Assembly (NCBI GenBank): GCA_947501275.1
Contig: CANMVD010000004.1
Span: forward strand, 186,001 to 250,000
Length of the DNA stretch: 64,000 nt
Direction of reading: 5' to 3'
DNA from: an uncultured Tateyamaria sp.
Lineage (GTDB): Bacteria; Pseudomonadota; Alphaproteobacteria; Rhodobacterales; Rhodobacteraceae
Positions 9,053-17,876 of this stretch are shown piece by piece. Both the position numbers and the translations under genes were made by a program. Below the pieces are notes generated by a model. The model did no database searches. It had not been told where the DNA came from and worked only from the letters and a program-made list of their open reading frames with translations. Position 1 is the stretch's first letter. The number at the start of each line of letters is the position of its first letter.

Positions 9053-10052
9053 TCAATTGCCCGCCCAGAAGCGCCTCAAGTTCGGCGTTCAGGCTGGGAA
9101 TGTCAATGTCATCAGGGGTGCGACGCGCGGCCAATGCGGCCTCCGCACGGGCCTGAGCGGCGTCGGTCATTTGTCCGGCGGCATTGGCACAGGCAATGCG
9201 GTCGGCCAGTGGCGCGTTGCAATGCAGGATCACATCGCATCCGGCTGCCAATGCGCCTTGCGCGTTCTGTGCCGGTGACCCACTGAGTGCCTTCATTCCA
9301 ATGTCATCTGTCATGATCAGCCCGTCAAACCCAATGTCGTCGCGGATCAGGCGCATTGTGTCGGGTGACAAGGTGGCAGGCACTTCGTCGATGGCGTCGT
9401 AAACAACATGCGCTGTCATGCCCATCGGCAAGTCGTTCAGCGCACGAAACGGCGCAAAATCTGTCTCCCGCAGGGTATCAAGGCTGACATCCACGTGAGG
9501 CAAATCGTGGTGACTGTCGAGGTCGGTGCGCCCATGTCCCGGGATGTGCTTCAAGACGGGCAATATGCCACCATCAAGATGCCCATCGGCTACGGCGCGA
9601 CCAATCTCGGCAATCTCTGACGCGGACGTGCCATAGCACCGGTTGCGCAGAAAATCATGCGTCTCCTTGACCCCCAGATCGACCATCGGCGCGCAGTTGC
9701 TGTCAATTGTGAGTTGTTTAAGTTCGTCGGCCAGCAGCCTGTAACGAATGTACATTGCGCGCGGTGCATCATCCCCTGCAGCTCGGACAAAATCCAAAGG
9801 CGGGCTCCACTCGCGCCAGGTCGGGCCACGCAAGCGCTGCACGCGCCCGCCCTCCTGATCAATGGTAATCGGAGCATCGCGCCCAACCGCTTCGCGAAAA
9901 TCAGAACACAGGGCATAGACCTGATCCGGTGTGTCAATGTTGCGGGCAAACAGGATGAAGCCAAACGGATCCGCCTCACGGAAAAAGGCGATTTCATCCT
10001 TGGTCAGACGCAACGTGTCGGCGTCCAGTATCGTTGCGCCAAAGTTGCTCAT
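9045..10052 (-). CDS. nagZ: beta-N-acetylhexosaminidase NagZ
   Basis: NagZ is a family 3 glycosidase that removes N-acetylglucosamine from anhydromuropeptides in the cytoplasm during peptidoglycan recycling. The 335-residue protein has DAPITIDQEGGRVQRLRG near residue 80 and the catalytic KHIPGHGRTDLDSH loop near 165, with the family's His-Asp pair. The nucleophile Asp is in GLIMTDDIGM. The start at 10052 overlaps the stop of the SPOR-domain gene (ATGA). The longer frame to 10073 lies inside that gene and adds only MHPCRHQ. Confidence 0.95.
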   Translation of the reverse strand: MSNFGATILDADTLRLTKDEIAFFREADPFGFILFARNIDTPDQVYALCSDFREAVGRDAPITIDQEGGRVQRLRGPTWREWSPPLDFVRAAGDDAPRAMYIRYRLLADELKQLTIDSNCAPMVDLGVKETHDFLRNRCYGTSASEIAEIGRAVADGHLDGGILPVLKHIPGHGRTDLDSHHDLPHVDVSLDTLRETDFAPFRALNDLPMGMTAHVVYDAIDEVPATLSPDTMRLIRDDIGFDGLIMTDDIGMKALSGSPAQNAQGALAAGCDVILHCNAPLADRIACANAAGQMTDAAQARAEAALAARRTPDDIDIPSLNAELEALLGGQLNG

Positions 10053-11038
10053 CTGGTGACGACAGGGATGCAATCGGCCCCTTCGGCCACAAGGGCAGAA
10101 CAGAACCGGCGCGCATCGCTCAGATCTTCGAACCCGTGCGCGCGCAGGCGGTAGAACGTGCGCCCACCGCTTTGCGCCTTTTGGATCACGCGGTCTTTGC
10201 CCGTCAGGTAATCACCAAAGCGCCCTTGCATCTTTTGCCACTGATCGCGGGCGATTTCGGGACTGTCAAAAGCGCCAAGTTGCACAAGGCGGGTTCCGGC
10301 AGGCAGCGCGTTTGCGTCAATTTCCTGAGGGCCCGCCGGGGCGGTGGCCGCTACGGGGATCACAACGGCTGGTGCATTGCGCGGACGCAGGTGCGGGCGT
10401 TTGGACAATTTTGGCCCGGGTCCCTGAACTACGGTGTTTGTGCGCGGTGCGGGCACGTCCGCTGCACTGACGGAGGCCAGAACCGGCGTAACTTCGGCCT
10501 GTTCGGCATCAATTGTCGCGACACCGGATGTGAGTTGGTTGACCAGATCGTCAACGTCCCCGGTTTCAAGTGCTGCTGCGACATCAAACTCGGGCAGTGC
10601 TTCGTTCAGGGCAGCAGCAACATCCAGAGGCGCGGGTTGTTGCACAGGGGCCACCGTTTCTTCGCTCATTGGTGCATCTTCGGACGCCAATTCAACCGGA
10701 CGCGGGGCCAAAACCAACCTGTCAGCAGGCGCTGCCGCTTCGCCAGCGGCGGCGACTTCGTTGACCGCGAGGCCAGTATTGATGGCCAATTGCCCACCTG
10801 GATTTTCAGGCCGCACCCGCATATCGCCTTCGGCGGCGCGCACAACTGGAATGCCGGTTACATCGCGCACAATCAACTTGTACCCCCACACCCCGACACC
10901 CGCAATCAGCGCCAGAGAGACTGCGGCGCCCGCAAGGTTTGTCATATTCTTCAGCGTATTGGCCGGCTGTGTTAAAGTAGGTTGCGGGCCGGAATGCCCC
11001 ACGTGCCCCACATTATGGGTGTACTGGATATCTGCCAT
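10049..11038 (-). CDS. SPOR-domain cell envelope protein
   Basis: The 329-residue protein has a short cytoplasmic head, one membrane segment near residues 36-54 and a long Ala/Pro/Glu-rich linker. The C-terminal SPOR domain runs from about 245 to 325 and includes GTRLVQLGAFDSPEIARDQW and RTFYRLRAHGFEDLSDARRFC. SPOR domains bind denuded septal peptidoglycan, so the protein probably localises to the division site. Two cysteines in the SPOR domain could pair in the periplasm. It lies between argS and nagZ, and nagZ acts on peptidoglycan fragments. The architecture matches the FtsN/DedD type but the exact homologue cannot be named. Confidence 0.88.
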   Translation of the reverse strand: MADIQYTHNVGHVGHSGPQPTLTQPANTLKNMTNLAGAAVSLALIAGVGVWGYKLIVRDVTGIPVVRAAEGDMRVRPENPGGQLAINTGLAVNEVAAAGEAAAPADRLVLAPRPVELASEDAPMSEETVAPVQQPAPLDVAAALNEALPEFDVAAALETGDVDDLVNQLTSGVATIDAEQAEVTPVLASVSAADVPAPRTNTVVQGPGPKLSKRPHLRPRNAPAVVIPVAATAPAGPQEIDANALPAGTRLVQLGAFDSPEIARDQWQKMQGRFGDYLTGKDRVIQKAQSGGRTFYRLRAHGFEDLSDARRFCSALVAEGADCIPVVTR

Positions 11039-11119
11039 TTTTGCCTCGTTGTCCGCACAGATACATGCCCGTGCAGATCGTCTTGGGTTTGTTTCGCCTG
11101 TGATGCCCTATTGGTGGAC

Positions 11120-12862
11120 TTAACGCAGCTCTTCGGCTGGTTCGACGCCAAGAATACCAAGGCCTGCCGCAATTACAATCATTGTGGCACGGGCAAGGGC
11201 GATTTTTGCCTGAGTGGTCGCTGCGTCCTCCTGCACAAATCGCAATTCGGGCAGATCATTGCCCCGGTTCCACAATCCATGGAACACTCCGGCAAGGTCA
11301 TAGAGGTAAAACGCAACCCGATGGGGCTCGTTGCTGCGCGCGGCCGTTTCGACCATCCGCGGCCACTCGGCCAGTTTCGCCGCAAGCGCCAATTCGGCCT
11401 CGTGCGACAACAGGTTGAGGTCAGCGGCCTGCAACGCAGCATCATCCACAGAGATGTTGGCCTCACCCGCCTTGCGCAACACAGACGCGCCACGCGCGTG
11501 CGCATACTGAACGTAGAACACAGGGTTTTCCCGGCTCTGCTCCAGCACCTTGTCAAAGTCGAAATCGAGCGGAGCGTCGTTTTTCCGCGTCAGCATGTGG
11601 AACCGCGTCACACCTGGCCCGACTTGATCAACCACGTCGCGCAAGGTCACAAAAGTGCCCGCCCGCTTGGACATCTTGAACGGCTCACCGTTCTTGTAGA
11701 GCTTCACCAGCTGCGTCAGCTTGATATCAAGCGGCACGGCCCCATCCGACAACGCAGACACGGCCGCCTTCATCCGTTTGACATAGCCGCCATGGTCCGC
11801 GCCAAATACATCAATAAGCGCGTCGAAGCCCCTGGAAACCTTGTCATAATGATAGGCGATGTCTGGCGCAAAATAGGTCCAGCTCCCGTCCGACTTCATC
11901 ACGGGACGGTCCACATCATCTCCGTGGTCGGTGGATTTGAAAAGGGTCTGTTCGCGGGGCTCCCAATCCTCGGGCTTTTTGCCCTTGGGCGGTTCAAGTA
12001 CGCCCTCGTAGATCAACCCCTTGTCCCGCAGATCCTGCAGCGCATCTTCGATGCGCCCGGTGCCGTAAAGAGATTTCTCCGAATAGAACACGTCCATTTC
12101 GACGCCCAGAGCCGCAAGGTCCGAGCGGATCAGGTCCATCATCGCTTCGGTGGCGAAATCACGCACTTCTTCCAGCCAAAACTGCTCGCCCTTGTCGACA
12201 AAGCTGTCGCCAACCTTGGCCTTCAATGCCTCGCCCACGGCAATCAGATAGTCGCCGGGATATGTGCCATCCTCGAACGCGACCTCTTGGCCGTGCGCTT
12301 CGAGGTAACGCAGATAGACGGACCGCGCGAGCACATCGACCTGCGCGCCGCCGTCGTTGATGTAGTATTCGCGGGTTACATCGTGCCCGGTATAGGCCAG
12401 AAGCGAGGCCAGCGCGTCACCAAAGACCGCACCGCGCGTATGGCCCACATGCAAGGGCCCCGTGGGGTTGGCCGAAACGTATTCCACGTTGACACGCTTG
12501 CCCTGCCCCATCTGCGATTGGCCATAGCTGGTGCCCTGCTGCAAAACAGCTCCGACGACCCCCTGCCAAACCAAGGGCGCAAGGCGTATGTTCAAAAAAC
12601 CGGGACCAGCAACATCGGCTGCCGTGATGCGATCATCCGCCACCAAGCGTTGTGCCAAAGCGTCGGCAATGTCGCGCGGCTTCATGCCTGCAGGCTTGGC
12701 AAGGACCATTGCCGCATTGGTCGCCATATCACCGTGGGCAGCGTCGCGCGGGGGCTCGACCGTGACATTGTTGGTCGCCAACCCTTCGGGCAGCGCCCCT
12801 TTTGCGGTCATCGCGGAAAGTTCGGACAGCACAAGGGTGCGGATATCGGCAAAGAGGTTCAT
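11120..12862 (-). CDS. argS: arginyl-tRNA synthetase
   Basis: ArgRS charges tRNA-Arg. The 580-residue class I synthetase has the HIGH-type motif [18 protein letters not shown] near residue 125 and a KMSKR loop ([13 protein letters not shown]) near 373. The anticodon-binding domain is C-terminal ([15 protein letters not shown]). I chose the ATG at 12862 ([11 protein letters not shown]). The open frame runs back to 12931, but those 23 residues are unlike the family. The dgt gene ends 55 bases upstream and the SPOR gene starts about 80 bases downstream. Confidence 0.96.
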   Translation of the reverse strand: MNLFADIRTLVLSELSAMTAKGALPEGLATNNVTVEPPRDAAHGDMATNAAMVLAKPAGMKPRDIADALAQRLVADDRITAADVAGPGFLNIRLAPLVWQGVVGAVLQQGTSYGQSQMGQGKRVNVEYVSANPTGPLHVGHTRGAVFGDALASLLAYTGHDVTREYYINDGGAQVDVLARSVYLRYLEAHGQEVAFEDGTYPGDYLIAVGEALKAKVGDSFVDKGEQFWLEEVRDFATEAMMDLIRSDLAALGVEMDVFYSEKSLYGTGRIEDALQDLRDKGLIYEGVLEPPKGKKPEDWEPREQTLFKSTDHGDDVDRPVMKSDGSWTYFAPDIAYHYDKVSRGFDALIDVFGADHGGYVKRMKAAVSALSDGAVPLDIKLTQLVKLYKNGEPFKMSKRAGTFVTLRDVVDQVGPGVTRFHMLTRKNDAPLDFDFDKVLEQSRENPVFYVQYAHARGASVLRKAGEANISVDDAALQAADLNLLSHEAELALAAKLAEWPRMVETAARSNEPHRVAFYLYDLAGVFHGLWNRGNDLPELRFVQEDAATTQAKIALARATMIVIAAGLGILGVEPAEELR

Positions 12863-12917
12863 TTGAGCGTCAGCCTCGCATTGGATTTGGGCGGGTGTAT
12901 CATGCAAAGCACGCGCG

Positions 12918-14066
12918 TCAATCGCAGCCACCCGTCAAACGCGCGTGTTCTTGCAACGCAAAGCGGTCTGTCATGCCTGCGATGTAGTCCGCCACCACGC
13001 GCGCCAGCAGCGTTTTGTCTCCGGCCGCCCGGACCACATCATCGTGCCAACGGTTCGGCAACAGCGACGGATCTGCCAAAAACATGGGAAAAAGATCCTC
13101 GATCACCACGGTGACTTCGGCCCTTTTTTCCATTACTGACGGAGCGCGATACATATTATGAAACAAGAAGTTACGGATCACAGTTAAATCAGACCACATC
13201 GCGTCCGAAAAGCGGATGACAGGACGGCCGAAGTGGCGAATATCTTCCACCGAACGTGCACCGGAGTCGCGCAGCAATGCGGCAGAGGTGTCAATTACAT
13301 CGCTGACCATCGCGCCAAACACGCGCCGCAACGCTTCGTGGCGTCGCCGCATCGGGTCGAGCAAGGGATATTTCGTGTCCACTTGCCCATAAGCATCACA
13401 AATGATGGGAAGATCGCGCATCATCTCTTCATCGATGAGCCCTGCACGCAGACCGTCATGCAGATCGTGGTTGTTATAGGCGATGTCATCAGACAAAGCG
13501 GCCACCTGCGCTTCCGCGCTGGCATGTGTGGCCAATTCAAGATCGTGCTCGACATCATAGTCAGCCAGCGCAAAGGGCAGTTCTCCCAAAACGGGCCCGT
13601 TGTGCTTGGCAATCCCTTCCAGACATTCCCATGTCAGGTTGAGGCCATCGAAATCCGCGTAGTGGCATTCCAGACGCGTGACGATCTTGATCGCCTGTGC
13701 ATTGTGATCAAATCCACCAAAAGGCGTCATGAGCGCCTGCAGCGCGTCCTCGCCCGTGTGTCCAAAGGGTGGATGACCCAGATCGTGCGCCAATGCGACG
13801 GCCTCGGTCAGTTCCTCGTTCAGCCCCAACGCTCCCGCAATCGTGCGCGCCACCTGGGCCACTTCGATCGAATGGGTCAGACGGGTGCGATAATAATCGC
13901 CCTCGTGCTCCACAAACACTTGAGTCTTGTGCTTGAGACGACGAAAGGCCGAGGCATGGATGATGCGGTCGCGATCACGCTGAAAGCATGAGCGAAATAC
14001 GCTTTCTTCCTCGGGCCAGCGCCGTCCCCGGGCCCGGGTTGGATCGGATGCATATGGCGTGGACAT
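12918..14066 (-). CDS. dgt: deoxyguanosinetriphosphate triphosphohydrolase-like protein
   Basis: This is a 382-residue HD-domain dNTP triphosphohydrolase, which removes tripolyphosphate from dNTPs and so limits the dNTP pool. The metal-binding HD residues are in LTHSIEVAQ near residue 58 and [13 protein letters not shown] near 92, with the later Asp in [13 protein letters not shown]. The start at 14066 ([21 protein letters not shown]) matches the family; the open frame extends to 14264 but those residues run into and oppose erpA. It is divergent from erpA with only about 80 bases between the starts, so the two promoters are probably back to back. Confidence 0.92.
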   Translation of the reverse strand: MSTPYASDPTRARGRRWPEEESVFRSCFQRDRDRIIHASAFRRLKHKTQVFVEHEGDYYRTRLTHSIEVAQVARTIAGALGLNEELTEAVALAHDLGHPPFGHTGEDALQALMTPFGGFDHNAQAIKIVTRLECHYADFDGLNLTWECLEGIAKHNGPVLGELPFALADYDVEHDLELATHASAEAQVAALSDDIAYNNHDLHDGLRAGLIDEEMMRDLPIICDAYGQVDTKYPLLDPMRRRHEALRRVFGAMVSDVIDTSAALLRDSGARSVEDIRHFGRPVIRFSDAMWSDLTVIRNFLFHNMYRAPSVMEKRAEVTVVIEDLFPMFLADPSLLPNRWHDDVVRAAGDKTLLARVVADYIAGMTDRFALQEHARLTGGCD

Positions 14067-14144
14067 CTGCCTTATCCTTGTCGCCTGTTCTTTGCTTGCA
14101 TATATTGCACGCGCAGCACGATGAAAACCGCCCGGAGCCCAACG

Positions 14145-14468
14145 ATGCAATTGCCACCCACAGTTACCCCCCGCGCCTTTGAACGCCTCGCCGAGATTGG
14201 TGCAGCAGGTCAGGGTCAGGCCCTGCGCGTGGCAGTCGAGGGCGGCGGGTGTTCCGGTTTTCAATATGAAATCGAACTTGATTCACCGAAGGACGATGAT
14301 CTTGTCCTTGAAGGATCAGGGGAAAAGGTTGTTGTCGACGCGATCAGCCTGCCCTTCCTGGGCGGTGCCGTGATCGACTTTTCCGAAGAACTGATTGGCG
14401 CGCGGTTTGTGATCAACAATCCGAACGCAACAAGTTCCTGCGGGTGCGGAACGTCCTTTTCGATGTAA
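14145..14468 (+). CDS. erpA: iron-sulfur cluster insertion protein, ErpA/IscA (A-type carrier)
   Basis: A-type carriers hold an Fe-S cluster and deliver it to apoproteins. The 107-residue product has the three conserved cysteines, one in GGGCSGFQY near residue 36 and two in SSCGCGTSF at the C-terminus. The ATG at 14145 follows a GGAG site with good spacing; an ATG eight codons earlier (14121) is less likely. It is divergent from dgt and its stop lies one base from the end of the convergent 356-residue protein gene. ErpA and IscA cannot be separated with confidence by eye. Confidence 0.88.
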   Translation: MQLPPTVTPRAFERLAEIGAAGQGQALRVAVEGGGCSGFQYEIELDSPKDDDLVLEGSGEKVVVDAISLPFLGGAVIDFSEELIGARFVINNPNATSSCGCGTSFSM

Positions 14469-14469
14469 G

Positions 14470-15540
14470 TCAGCCGCGCCCGAGAGGGACGCGGGCGAAA
14501 GCCTCGAAGAACGAGGCAAAATGCTGCGTGGATGTTTTGGCGGCGCACAGAACAGCCACGGCTTCGGGATGCAGGGCATCCATGACTCCGTCGCGCATGT
14601 CCTCCCAATCTCCGTTGCGCTGATCTGCGCAGGACAGCAACGCGGCTGACATGGGTCGCAACGCCCCTTCCGGTCTGGTGCGCGGGCGGAACACACAGCG
14701 CGACGCAGGCACTGCGGCCCCGCTGTCATCGTGCCCCGTCATCAGTACGGACCATGTTGCAACAAGATAGGCGTGATAGTCGTCGCTCAGGCTTACATCA
14801 TCTGACGTCTCAACCGTGAATTCCGACAGATGGTCGCGCACAGTGCGTTCCCAAATTTCACTGGGGGACTGACCCGCCTGACGCAGAGCAACACAGATTT
14901 CTGCCAGCAGGTCGATGTTTTGGTCAAGGAACGCCAGAATGCCCGCATATTCCAGACTGAGCAGCGCCTCTGGATCCAGACAGGGATCACAACGCCCGTA
15001 TTTTGACAGGTAAAATACGATATGGGTCAGCTCGTAGGCCGCCTTTTTGTTGGGCAAAGCAAAGGTTGCTGATCGGTTGATAAAGGCGCGCAGCCGGTCA
15101 TCAAGCCCGACATCCGCAGCCGCAGTCTTGATCCCACGGCGCGCAAGCAGTCGACGGGCCTCGGCACGTTGCAGATCGCTCAATTCGGCCTCTGGCAGGC
15201 CCGAACGGGCCACCCAATCGCACAAGCGCTCCATCTGTGCGCCACCAAGTCCCAAATCCTCAAGATCAAGACCGATGGACAGCAGGAACCTGTAATATTG
15301 CGGGAAAAACCCGATCCGGTCGGACAGCGTTTCATAGAATTTGGCGTGCGGGGCCAGGTCTTCGGGCCCCACGCTTTGATTTGTACATTCCAGAATGTTC
15401 AGCAGTTCGGCATTTTCCTTGAGCCAGAACACGTCCTCTTGCACGCGGCGCTGTGTGGCAAACACATCAATCAGCGCCCCCTGCCGTTGCGACAGGCGCA
15501 ATCGGCGCGGCGGGACATTCAACGAGATGATATTGGACAT
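14470..15540 (-). CDS. hypothetical protein paired with the FSSGS-repeat gene
   Basis: I do not recognise a characterised family. The 356-residue product is predicted to be soluble and mostly helical, without signal peptide or membrane segments. Notable features are a basic start (PPRRLRLSQRQGAL), WLKENAELLNILECTNQSV near residue 40, a short Cys pair in YGRCDPCLDPEALLSLEYAG near residue 185 and RSATFALPNKKAAYELTHIVFYLSKYG before it. From memory it may correspond to a Rhodobacteraceae DUF (possibly DUF6902). I prefer the ATG at 15540, which has GGAG eight bases upstream, over the one at 15558. It lies 47 bases downstream of the repeat gene in the same direction, so the two are probably one operon. 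It has no radical-SAM, kinase or ligase motif. Confidence 0.72.
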   Translation of the reverse strand: MSNIISLNVPPRRLRLSQRQGALIDVFATQRRVQEDVFWLKENAELLNILECTNQSVGPEDLAPHAKFYETLSDRIGFFPQYYRFLLSIGLDLEDLGLGGAQMERLCDWVARSGLPEAELSDLQRAEARRLLARRGIKTAAADVGLDDRLRAFINRSATFALPNKKAAYELTHIVFYLSKYGRCDPCLDPEALLSLEYAGILAFLDQNIDLLAEICVALRQAGQSPSEIWERTVRDHLSEFTVETSDDVSLSDDYHAYLVATWSVLMTGHDDSGAAVPASRCVFRPRTRPEGALRPMSAALLSCADQRNGDWEDMRDGVMDALHPEAVAVLCAAKTSTQHFASFFEAFARVPLGRG

Positions 15541-15587
15541 GGGGGTATCTCCATTCATTTTTCGCGAGAACGTCCCGCCCGCTGCGC

Positions 15588-16049
15588 TCAGGACCCTGAC
15601 GAAAAGAGGCCGGTCACGTCGCCTGCTTCGGTTTTTGTGGCTGTTGGGGCTGACCCGGACGAAAACATTTCAGTTGCATCACCTGCGGTTGCATCGGTGG
15701 CCGTGGGCGCAGAACCAGAGGAAAACATTTCGATGGCATCACCCGCCGCGGTGTCGGACGCGGTTGGGGCCGAGCCGGATGAGAACATGTGCACAGCGTC
15801 ACCGGATGTGGCATCTGATGCCGTGGGCGCGGAGCCGGACGAAAACATCTCGATCGCATCACCTGCGGCAGTGTCGGACATCAATGTCGGCGCGGAACCG
15901 GAAGAGAACATGTGCACAGCATCACCCAAGATCGCTTCCCCGGACATGGGGGCAGAACCTGACGAAAACATCTCAACACAGTCACCTGTGTGCAGGGCGC
16001 TGGTGTCATCGAATTGGATTGCAGTGGCTGTTTTACGAAGGGCAGACAT
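15588..16049 (-). CDS. small protein with seven tandem FSSGS repeats
   Basis: The 153-residue product has a 25-residue lead (MSALRKTATAIQFDDTSALH then TGDCV) followed by seven copies of (E/H/G)(M/L)FSSGS. The first six continue AP plus an acidic, Ala/Thr-rich spacer ending in G-D. Units start at residues 26, 46, 67, 87, 107, 127 and 147, a period of 20 with one 21. There is one Cys (residue 24), no Lys in the repeats and no signal peptide or membrane segment. AGGAG nine bases before the ATG supports expression. It may correspond to a clade-specific DUF (possibly DUF6749). The leader-plus-repeated-core layout resembles a multicore peptide precursor, but a structural repeat or a ligand-binding scaffold is equally open. 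Confidence 0.78.
   Translation of the reverse strand: MSALRKTATAIQFDDTSALHTGDCVEMFSSGSAPMSGEAILGDAVHMFSSGSAPTLMSDTAAGDAIEMFSSGSAPTASDATSGDAVHMFSSGSAPTASDTAAGDAIEMFSSGSAPTATDATAGDATEMFSSGSAPTATKTEAGDVTGLFSSGS
15591..15974 (-). repeat. coding tandem repeat, about 60 bp period, seven units
   Basis: The DNA encoding the FSSGS units repeats every 60 bases (one unit of 63). The stretch for MFSSGSAP is the most conserved part and the spacer the least. Some codon variation separates the units, so the repeat is not a very recent duplication. It is entirely in frame within the 153-residue gene. Confidence 0.9.
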
Positions 16050-16143
16050 TTCGGTTCTCCTGGGTCGTTTTGAGTTAGTCGCCTTTAGGTTGCGACGCTC
16101 TTTTTCGATGCCCGTTAAAGATGCGTTCGCATAGCCAAAACTT

Positions 16144-16155
16144 TGCGGTACCGCA
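16144..16155. promoter_or_regulatory. perfect palindrome, possible operator
   Basis: TGCGGTACCGCA is a perfect 12-base inverted repeat, about 95 bases upstream of the repeat-protein gene. A dimeric regulator could bind it. No family consensus that I know matches, and a 12-base palindrome can occur by chance. Confidence 0.3.
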
Positions 16156-16321
16156 GCAGAGAGGAGATTTATTCACATAAGGAAAGCCACAGAAACCACT
16201 GATCACATTCAGCTTCATGTGGAATTGACGGTGCCTAAAAAAAAATTTCCACAGCCCTGTTTTGACTGTGTTTTTTAGCATTCCGTCGGCCGGTATGTAC
16301 CTTTTACCCCGAATCGGTTGG

Positions 16322-16347
16322 TTAAGAAATAGTTAATTCATGGTTAA
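16322..16347. promoter_or_regulatory. triple TTAA array with CtrA-box spacing
   Basis: TTAA at 16322-16325, 16333-16336 and 16344-16347 are each separated by exactly seven bases, giving two overlapping TTAA-N7-TTAA sites. That is the binding pattern of the alphaproteobacterial cell-cycle and motility regulator CtrA. The array is 70 bases before the xth start codon and about 270 bases before the divergent repeat-protein gene, so either or both could be controlled. The spacing is seen directly; CtrA binding is inferred. Confidence 0.55.
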
Positions 16348-16416
16348 TGAAGCGTACGCACCTCTTGCCCCCGCCGCCGCCTTGGGTCAATTCTGGGGGC
16401 AACAAGGATCAGGCAC

Positions 16417-17199
16417 ATGAAAATTGCGACATTCAATATCAACGGAATCAAGGCACGCGCCGAGGCTTTGCCGCGCTGGTTGGACGCTGCCAACCCGGAT
16501 GTCGTGCTGTTGCAAGAGATCAAATCGGTCGACGAAAACTTCCCGCGCGACCTGTTTGAAGATCGTGGCTACAACGTCGAAACGCATGGCCAAAAGTCAT
16601 TCAACGGAGTCGCGATCCTGTCCAAGCTGCCGCTTGAGGATGTGACACGCGGATTGCCCGGGGACGACACGGACGAGCAGGCACGTTACATCGAGGCAAC
16701 GGTGATGGGTGAGACGCAAGCCCTGCGCATCTGTGGTCTCTATTTGCCAAATGGAAATCCCACACCCGGTCCCAAATATGATTACAAACTGGCATGGATG
16801 GAGCGGTTGCGGGCCCGTGCCGCCACCCTGCTGGCGGAAGAGACACCTTTCCTGATGGCGGGCGACTATAACATCATTCCCCAGGCCGAGGACGCAACGC
16901 GCCCCGATGCATGGCGCGAAGACGCATTGTTCCGCTTGGAAAGCCGTACCGCCTACCGCCGCCTGATCAACCTTGGCCTGACCGAAGCCTTCCGCGCCCG
17001 CACGCTGGGTCCCGGGCATTATTCGTTCTGGGATTATCAGGCCGGCGCCTGGAACCGTGATGACGGTATCCGCATCGATCATTTCCTTATGTCGCCGACT
17101 TGCGCGGATATGATGACAGATTGCCAAATCGACAAACAGGTGCGGGGCGAGGAAAAACCATCGGATCACGTTCCGGTCTGGGTCGAACTGGCCGCCTAG
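16417..17199 (+). CDS. xth: exodeoxyribonuclease III
   Basis: ExoIII is an AP endonuclease and 3'-5' exonuclease of base excision repair. The 260-residue protein has the family landmarks: MKIATFNINGIKAR at the N-terminus and the metal-binding Glu in LLQEIKS near residue 36. It also has GDYNIIPQAEDATRP in the middle and the catalytic Asp-His pair in the ending KPSDHVPVWVEL. The YSFWDYQAGAWNRDDGIRIDHFL stretch is typical of bacterial XthA. It stands alone, followed by a separate secreted-protein gene. Its upstream region carries the triple TTAA array. Confidence 0.95.
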   Translation: MKIATFNINGIKARAEALPRWLDAANPDVVLLQEIKSVDENFPRDLFEDRGYNVETHGQKSFNGVAILSKLPLEDVTRGLPGDDTDEQARYIEATVMGETQALRICGLYLPNGNPTPGPKYDYKLAWMERLRARAATLLAEETPFLMAGDYNIIPQAEDATRPDAWREDALFRLESRTAYRRLINLGLTEAFRARTLGPGHYSFWDYQAGAWNRDDGIRIDHFLMSPTCADMMTDCQIDKQVRGEEKPSDHVPVWVELAA

Positions 17200-17340
17200 G
17201 AATTGGCTGGGCACAGGCCCTTTGGTGCTGCCGCGACCAAGCAACGGCAGAAAATAGTGCAGAACTCTTTGGAACCGAATGGCGATGTCGGTGGTTAAGA
17301 CACCGTGAACGTCGAAGAACGCTTCTAAAGGAGATATAAA

Positions 17341-17820
17341 ATGACACGCTTTCTGATGAGTACCACCGCCGCCCTGACTCTGGCCGCTACAACTGCGATT
17401 GCAGCGACCAACGTCAAGGAAATCGACGTTGAGGTTGATTTGGATGCGATCGAGAACATTCAAGCGGCGCAAGTGTGGACCGAAGTGGGTTCGGATCTGG
17501 AAACCGCCATTGCGGAACGCCTGGTCGGACAGCTTGACGACAGTGGTGCCCGCATCCTGATCGACATTGACGAGGTACAGCTTGCCAACAGCTTTCAACA
17601 AGCAATCGGCGTGGCCGACTCGGTATTGGTGGGTGATGTGAACATCAAGGAACCCGGTATCGCCAACAACGAGCGCTACACACTGACCGTACAGGCCGAA
17701 CAGCTTGTCGCCTATTTCCCTGATGGAACCGTTCAGGGCGATCTGACGATGGGCAGCGAAGTGTATTACACCGCGATGGTGAACGCATTTGCCGACAACG
17801 TGGTCGAAAAACTGAAGTAA
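17341..17820 (+). CDS. secreted hypothetical protein
   Basis: The 159-residue product begins with a Sec signal peptide (about residues 1-22, cleaved after AIA in TTAIAATNVKE). The mature part is acidic and beta/alpha mixed, without cysteines or a recognised catalytic motif. Its repeated reference to VGDVNIKEPGIANNERYTLTV and YFPDGTVQGDLTMGSEVYYTAMVNAF suggests a small compact periplasmic fold. AGGAG about eight bases before the ATG supports the start. A strong terminator follows, so it is the last gene of its unit. No function is assigned. Confidence 0.8.
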   Translation: MTRFLMSTTAALTLAATTAIAATNVKEIDVEVDLDAIENIQAAQVWTEVGSDLETAIAERLVGQLDDSGARILIDIDEVQLANSFQQAIGVADSVLVGDVNIKEPGIANNERYTLTVQAEQLVAYFPDGTVQGDLTMGSEVYYTAMVNAFADNVVEKLK

Positions 17821-17843
17821 CGCGGCACATCAAGTGCAAGCGC

Positions 17844-17874
17844 GGGCGGGATGGAAACATCCCGCCCTTTTTTT
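17844..17874 (+). terminator. rho-independent terminator
   Basis: A ten-base perfect stem (GGGCGGGATG pairing with CATCCCGCCC) closes a GAAA tetraloop and is followed by seven T. It lies 23 bases after the secreted-protein stop and directly at the end of the convergent HNH gene. Confidence 0.95.
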
Positions 17875-17876
17875 CG

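Larger units (their letters stand above)
16050..16416. other. divergent intergenic region between repeat gene and xth
   Basis: This 367-base stretch separates the minus-strand repeat gene from plus-strand xth. It is clearly more AT-rich than its neighbours, with a run of nine A near 16238. It contains a 12-base perfect palindrome at 16144-16155 and three TTAA half-sites at 16322-16347. I see no convincing gene: the open frames here are short and lack ribosome-binding sites. Confidence 0.7.

Noticed and set aside
10982-13114. 710-residue open frame on the plus strand
   Set aside because: It lies antisense to argS, whose product has clear class I synthetase motifs. The antisense product has no recognisable domain and is a codon-bias shadow.
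15591-15974. CRISPR-like tandem repeat
   Set aside because: The repeats are in frame, coding, contiguous and about 60 bases long without unique spacers, so this is a protein repeat.
16075-16281. 68-residue open frame upstream of the repeat gene
   Set aside because: It overlaps the promoter region and has no ribosome-binding site or domain. The stretch is better read as regulatory DNA.
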